The position numbers and the translations under genes are program-made. Shown one piece after another: positions 14,793-16,085 of a DNA stretch of 16,085 bases. Origin of the DNA: Acidobacteriaceae bacterium (GTDB lineage: Bacteria; Acidobacteriota; Terriglobia; Terriglobales; Acidobacteriaceae); NCBI GenBank assembly GCA_030040175.1, contig JASHUF010000071.1, forward strand, positions 1-16,085, given 5' to 3'. The notes beneath the pieces were generated by a model. That model saw nothing but the letters and a program-made list of their open reading frames with translations, made no database searches and was not told the origin of the DNA. Position 1 is the first letter of the stretch; every line of letters begins with the position of its first letter.

Positions 14793-15084
14793 AAAAACCG
14801 GGCGGTAGAACAACCCATTCAACGGTGTCCGGACGTTCGGAGATATGGTTTTAACCGGCAGTTTCAATTGCTTGCTTCGAACGGTCGAGGTAGGTGAGGG
14901 ACTCGAGACCGGCTTGAGGATGAGTATGATGTCGATTCATCCCCGGTGTAAAGAAGAAATTGGGGTAAACGGAACCAAAAGTTCTGCCAGTGGCACCTTG
15001 GCCGGGGCGAACGCGCCATAGCCCTGCCAAGAGACGTGGATGCGGCCGCGCGCGCAGCCGGCCCGGATCCCGGGGCCGCAAGAA
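14793..15084 (-). other. Upstream region of receptor 2
   Basis: About 290 nt between the receptor start and the dnaN terminator, with no convincing gene. It must hold the receptor promoter, since dnaN is upstream on the same strand and has its own terminator. No clear -35/-10 pair was found. A 29-codon frame (14940 to 14851, His-rich start MNRHHTHPQ) lies 68 nt upstream of the receptor ATG, but without a good ribosome site. Confidence 0.35.
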
Positions 15085-15110
15085 GAACCCCGGCGCAAAG
15101 GCCGGGGTTC
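15085..15110 (-). terminator. Hairpin terminator of dnaN
   Basis: GAACCCCGGC (15085-15094) and GCCGGGGTTC (15101-15110) form a perfect 10-bp GC-rich stem with a 6-nt loop, 27 nt after the dnaN stop. On the minus strand it is followed by TTCTTG, a weak T tract, so termination is likely but perhaps not complete. Confidence 0.8.
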
Positions 15111-15137
15111 AAGCGCAGCCCTGGTTTTGAGGGAGGG

Positions 15138-16085
15138 TCAAATGCGCATGGGCATGAGCACGTAACGGTACTTGTACTCGGCGTCAGGGTCCTCGGGGCG
15201 CATCTGGCCGGCGGACTGGGAGTCCTTGAACTCGAGGCGCACTTCGCCCTCGTTGTTCAGCGCTTTGAGGAAATCGAGAATGTAGATGGAGTTAAAGCCC
15301 ACGACCAGGGGCTCGCCGGAGTAAGGCGTGTCGATAGTGTCCTCGCTCTCGCCGGACTCCGTGGAGTTGGCGCTGATCTTGAGCTCATTGCCCTCGAGGC
15401 GCAGGCGGATGGCGCCGGAGCGCTCATCGGCGAACTGGGCCACACGCTGGATGGCCGCAGACAGCTCACTCGACCGCACCACGGCAAACTTCGAGTTGTC
15501 GCGCGGCATCACGGCCTCAAAGTTCGGAAACTGGCCGGTAAGCTTGCGCGTGCTCAAGGTGCGATGGCCAACGCGGAAGAAAAGCGTATGCTCATCGTCG
15601 GCAAACTCGATCTTTTCAACATCGGTGTTCGCCAGGAGCTGCTGCAGCTCCTGGAGCGCCTTGCGCGGCACGAGCACCCGCTTCTCGCCGCTGATGCCTT
15701 CGAGGGTTTCGCCCGGCTTCTCGACGAATGAGAGCCGGTGGCCATCCGTGGCTACCATCGCGAGTGATTCGGCCTTGAGAACGAGCAGAGCACCATTGAG
15801 CGTATAGCGCGATTCTTCGTTGGAAATCGCAAAGATGGTGCGGGCGATCAGTGTCTTGAGCGCGCTCAGAGAGATGCTGGTGGCAGCGATCGCGGGAAAC
15901 TCGGGAACCTGTGGGTAGTTGGCGCGCGCCATGCCGACGATCTTGGTGTTGGAACGACCGCTGCGGATCTGCACCCAATGGTTCTCAAGCAGCTTGATGG
16001 AGATTTCGCCGTCGGGCAGGAGCTTGATGTAGTCGTAGAGCTTGCGCGCCGGGACCGTGCAGGAGCCGGGTTTTTTTACCTTCAC
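15138..16085 (-). CDS. dnaN: DNA polymerase III beta sliding clamp, C-terminal part
   Basis: DnaN is the ring-shaped clamp that holds DNA polymerase III on DNA. The frame is open to the right edge, so the start and about 55-60 N-terminal residues are missing; the GTG at 16085 is an internal valine codon. The 315 residues seen include CTVPARKLYDYIKLLP (9-24), IRSGRSNTKI (40-49), TDGHRLS (113-119), VPRKALQELQQLL (139-151), RKLTGQFPNFEAVMPRD (180-196) and the C-terminal YVLMPMRI, all in the order of known clamps; the end matches the conserved MPMR-L/I tail. No truncation or frameshift is seen within the window. The gene stops ahead of its own hairpin terminator. In many bacteria dnaA lies just upstream; that cannot be seen here. 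Confidence 0.97.
   Translation of the reverse strand: MKVKKPGSCTVPARKLYDYIKLLPDGEISIKLLENHWVQIRSGRSNTKIVGMARANYPQVPEFPAIAATSISLSALKTLIARTIFAISNEESRYTLNGALLVLKAESLAMVATDGHRLSFVEKPGETLEGISGEKRVLVPRKALQELQQLLANTDVEKIEFADDEHTLFFRVGHRTLSTRKLTGQFPNFEAVMPRDNSKFAVVRSSELSAAIQRVAQFADERSGAIRLRLEGNELKISANSTESGESEDTIDTPYSGEPLVVGFNSIYILDFLKALNNEGEVRLEFKDSQSAGQMRPEDPDAEYKYRYVLMPMRI

Noticed and set aside
14851..14940. 29-codon His-rich frame upstream of receptor 2 as a leader peptide
   Set aside because: No clear ribosome site, no attenuator-like hairpin after it, and such short frames are expected by chance.
14976..14991. Sigma-54-like promoter (TGGCAG-N5-TTGGT) on the minus strand upstream of receptor 2
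   Set aside because: The essential GC of the -12 element is GG here, and no enhancer-binding site or regulator gene is seen.

Overview
The window is GC-rich chromosomal DNA, probably from an acidobacterium of the class Terriglobia (Acidobacteriia). This is an inference from three things: two very long Oar-like TonB-dependent receptors that start with a carboxypeptidase-regulatory-like domain, dispersed intergenic elements of the GGCTGAAGCC and CCCTACGGG type, and a mix of high-GC housekeeping genes with such receptors. No phage, transposase, CRISPR, tRNA or rRNA was seen.

Layout from left to right: the 3' end of a LytM/M23 zinc peptidase gene (+); a small unrecognised gene (-); a hairpin-rich repeat; a two-gene unit on the minus strand coding a VKOR-family membrane thiol oxidoreductase and an alpha/beta hydrolase; a REP-like repeat; nadD and rsfS (+); a bidirectional terminator; Oar-like receptor 1 (-, 1269 aa); a divergent intergenic region; rlmH and a small cupin gene (+); a second REP-like cluster; accD (+) with a strong terminator; a 125-bp inverted repeat; Oar-like receptor 2 (-, 1213 aa); a receptor leader region; and a terminator followed by the 3' part of dnaN (-), which runs off the right edge.

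The plus-strand genes nadD, rsfS, rlmH and accD are core functions: NAD synthesis, ribosome silencing, 23S rRNA methylation and fatty-acid synthesis. The nadD-rsfS-rlmH cluster common in bacteria is split here by receptor 1, which faces the other way. Receptor 2 likewise lies between accD and dnaN. The receptors are paralogues, each with a signal peptide, a good Shine-Dalgarno site and a C-terminal phenylalanine.

I found no clear new defence or mobile system. The observation I would follow first is that every cysteine in the two mature receptors falls into closely spaced pairs (seven and six pairs, six of them shared). This suggests disulfide-stapled outer-membrane loops, in a window that also codes a disulfide-forming VKOR enzyme. 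Other leads are a 31-bp-armed inverted repeat overlapping the stop codon of receptor 2, two families of dispersed palindromic elements, and three genes without Shine-Dalgarno sites that carry TANNNT boxes just before their ATG, as leaderless genes do.
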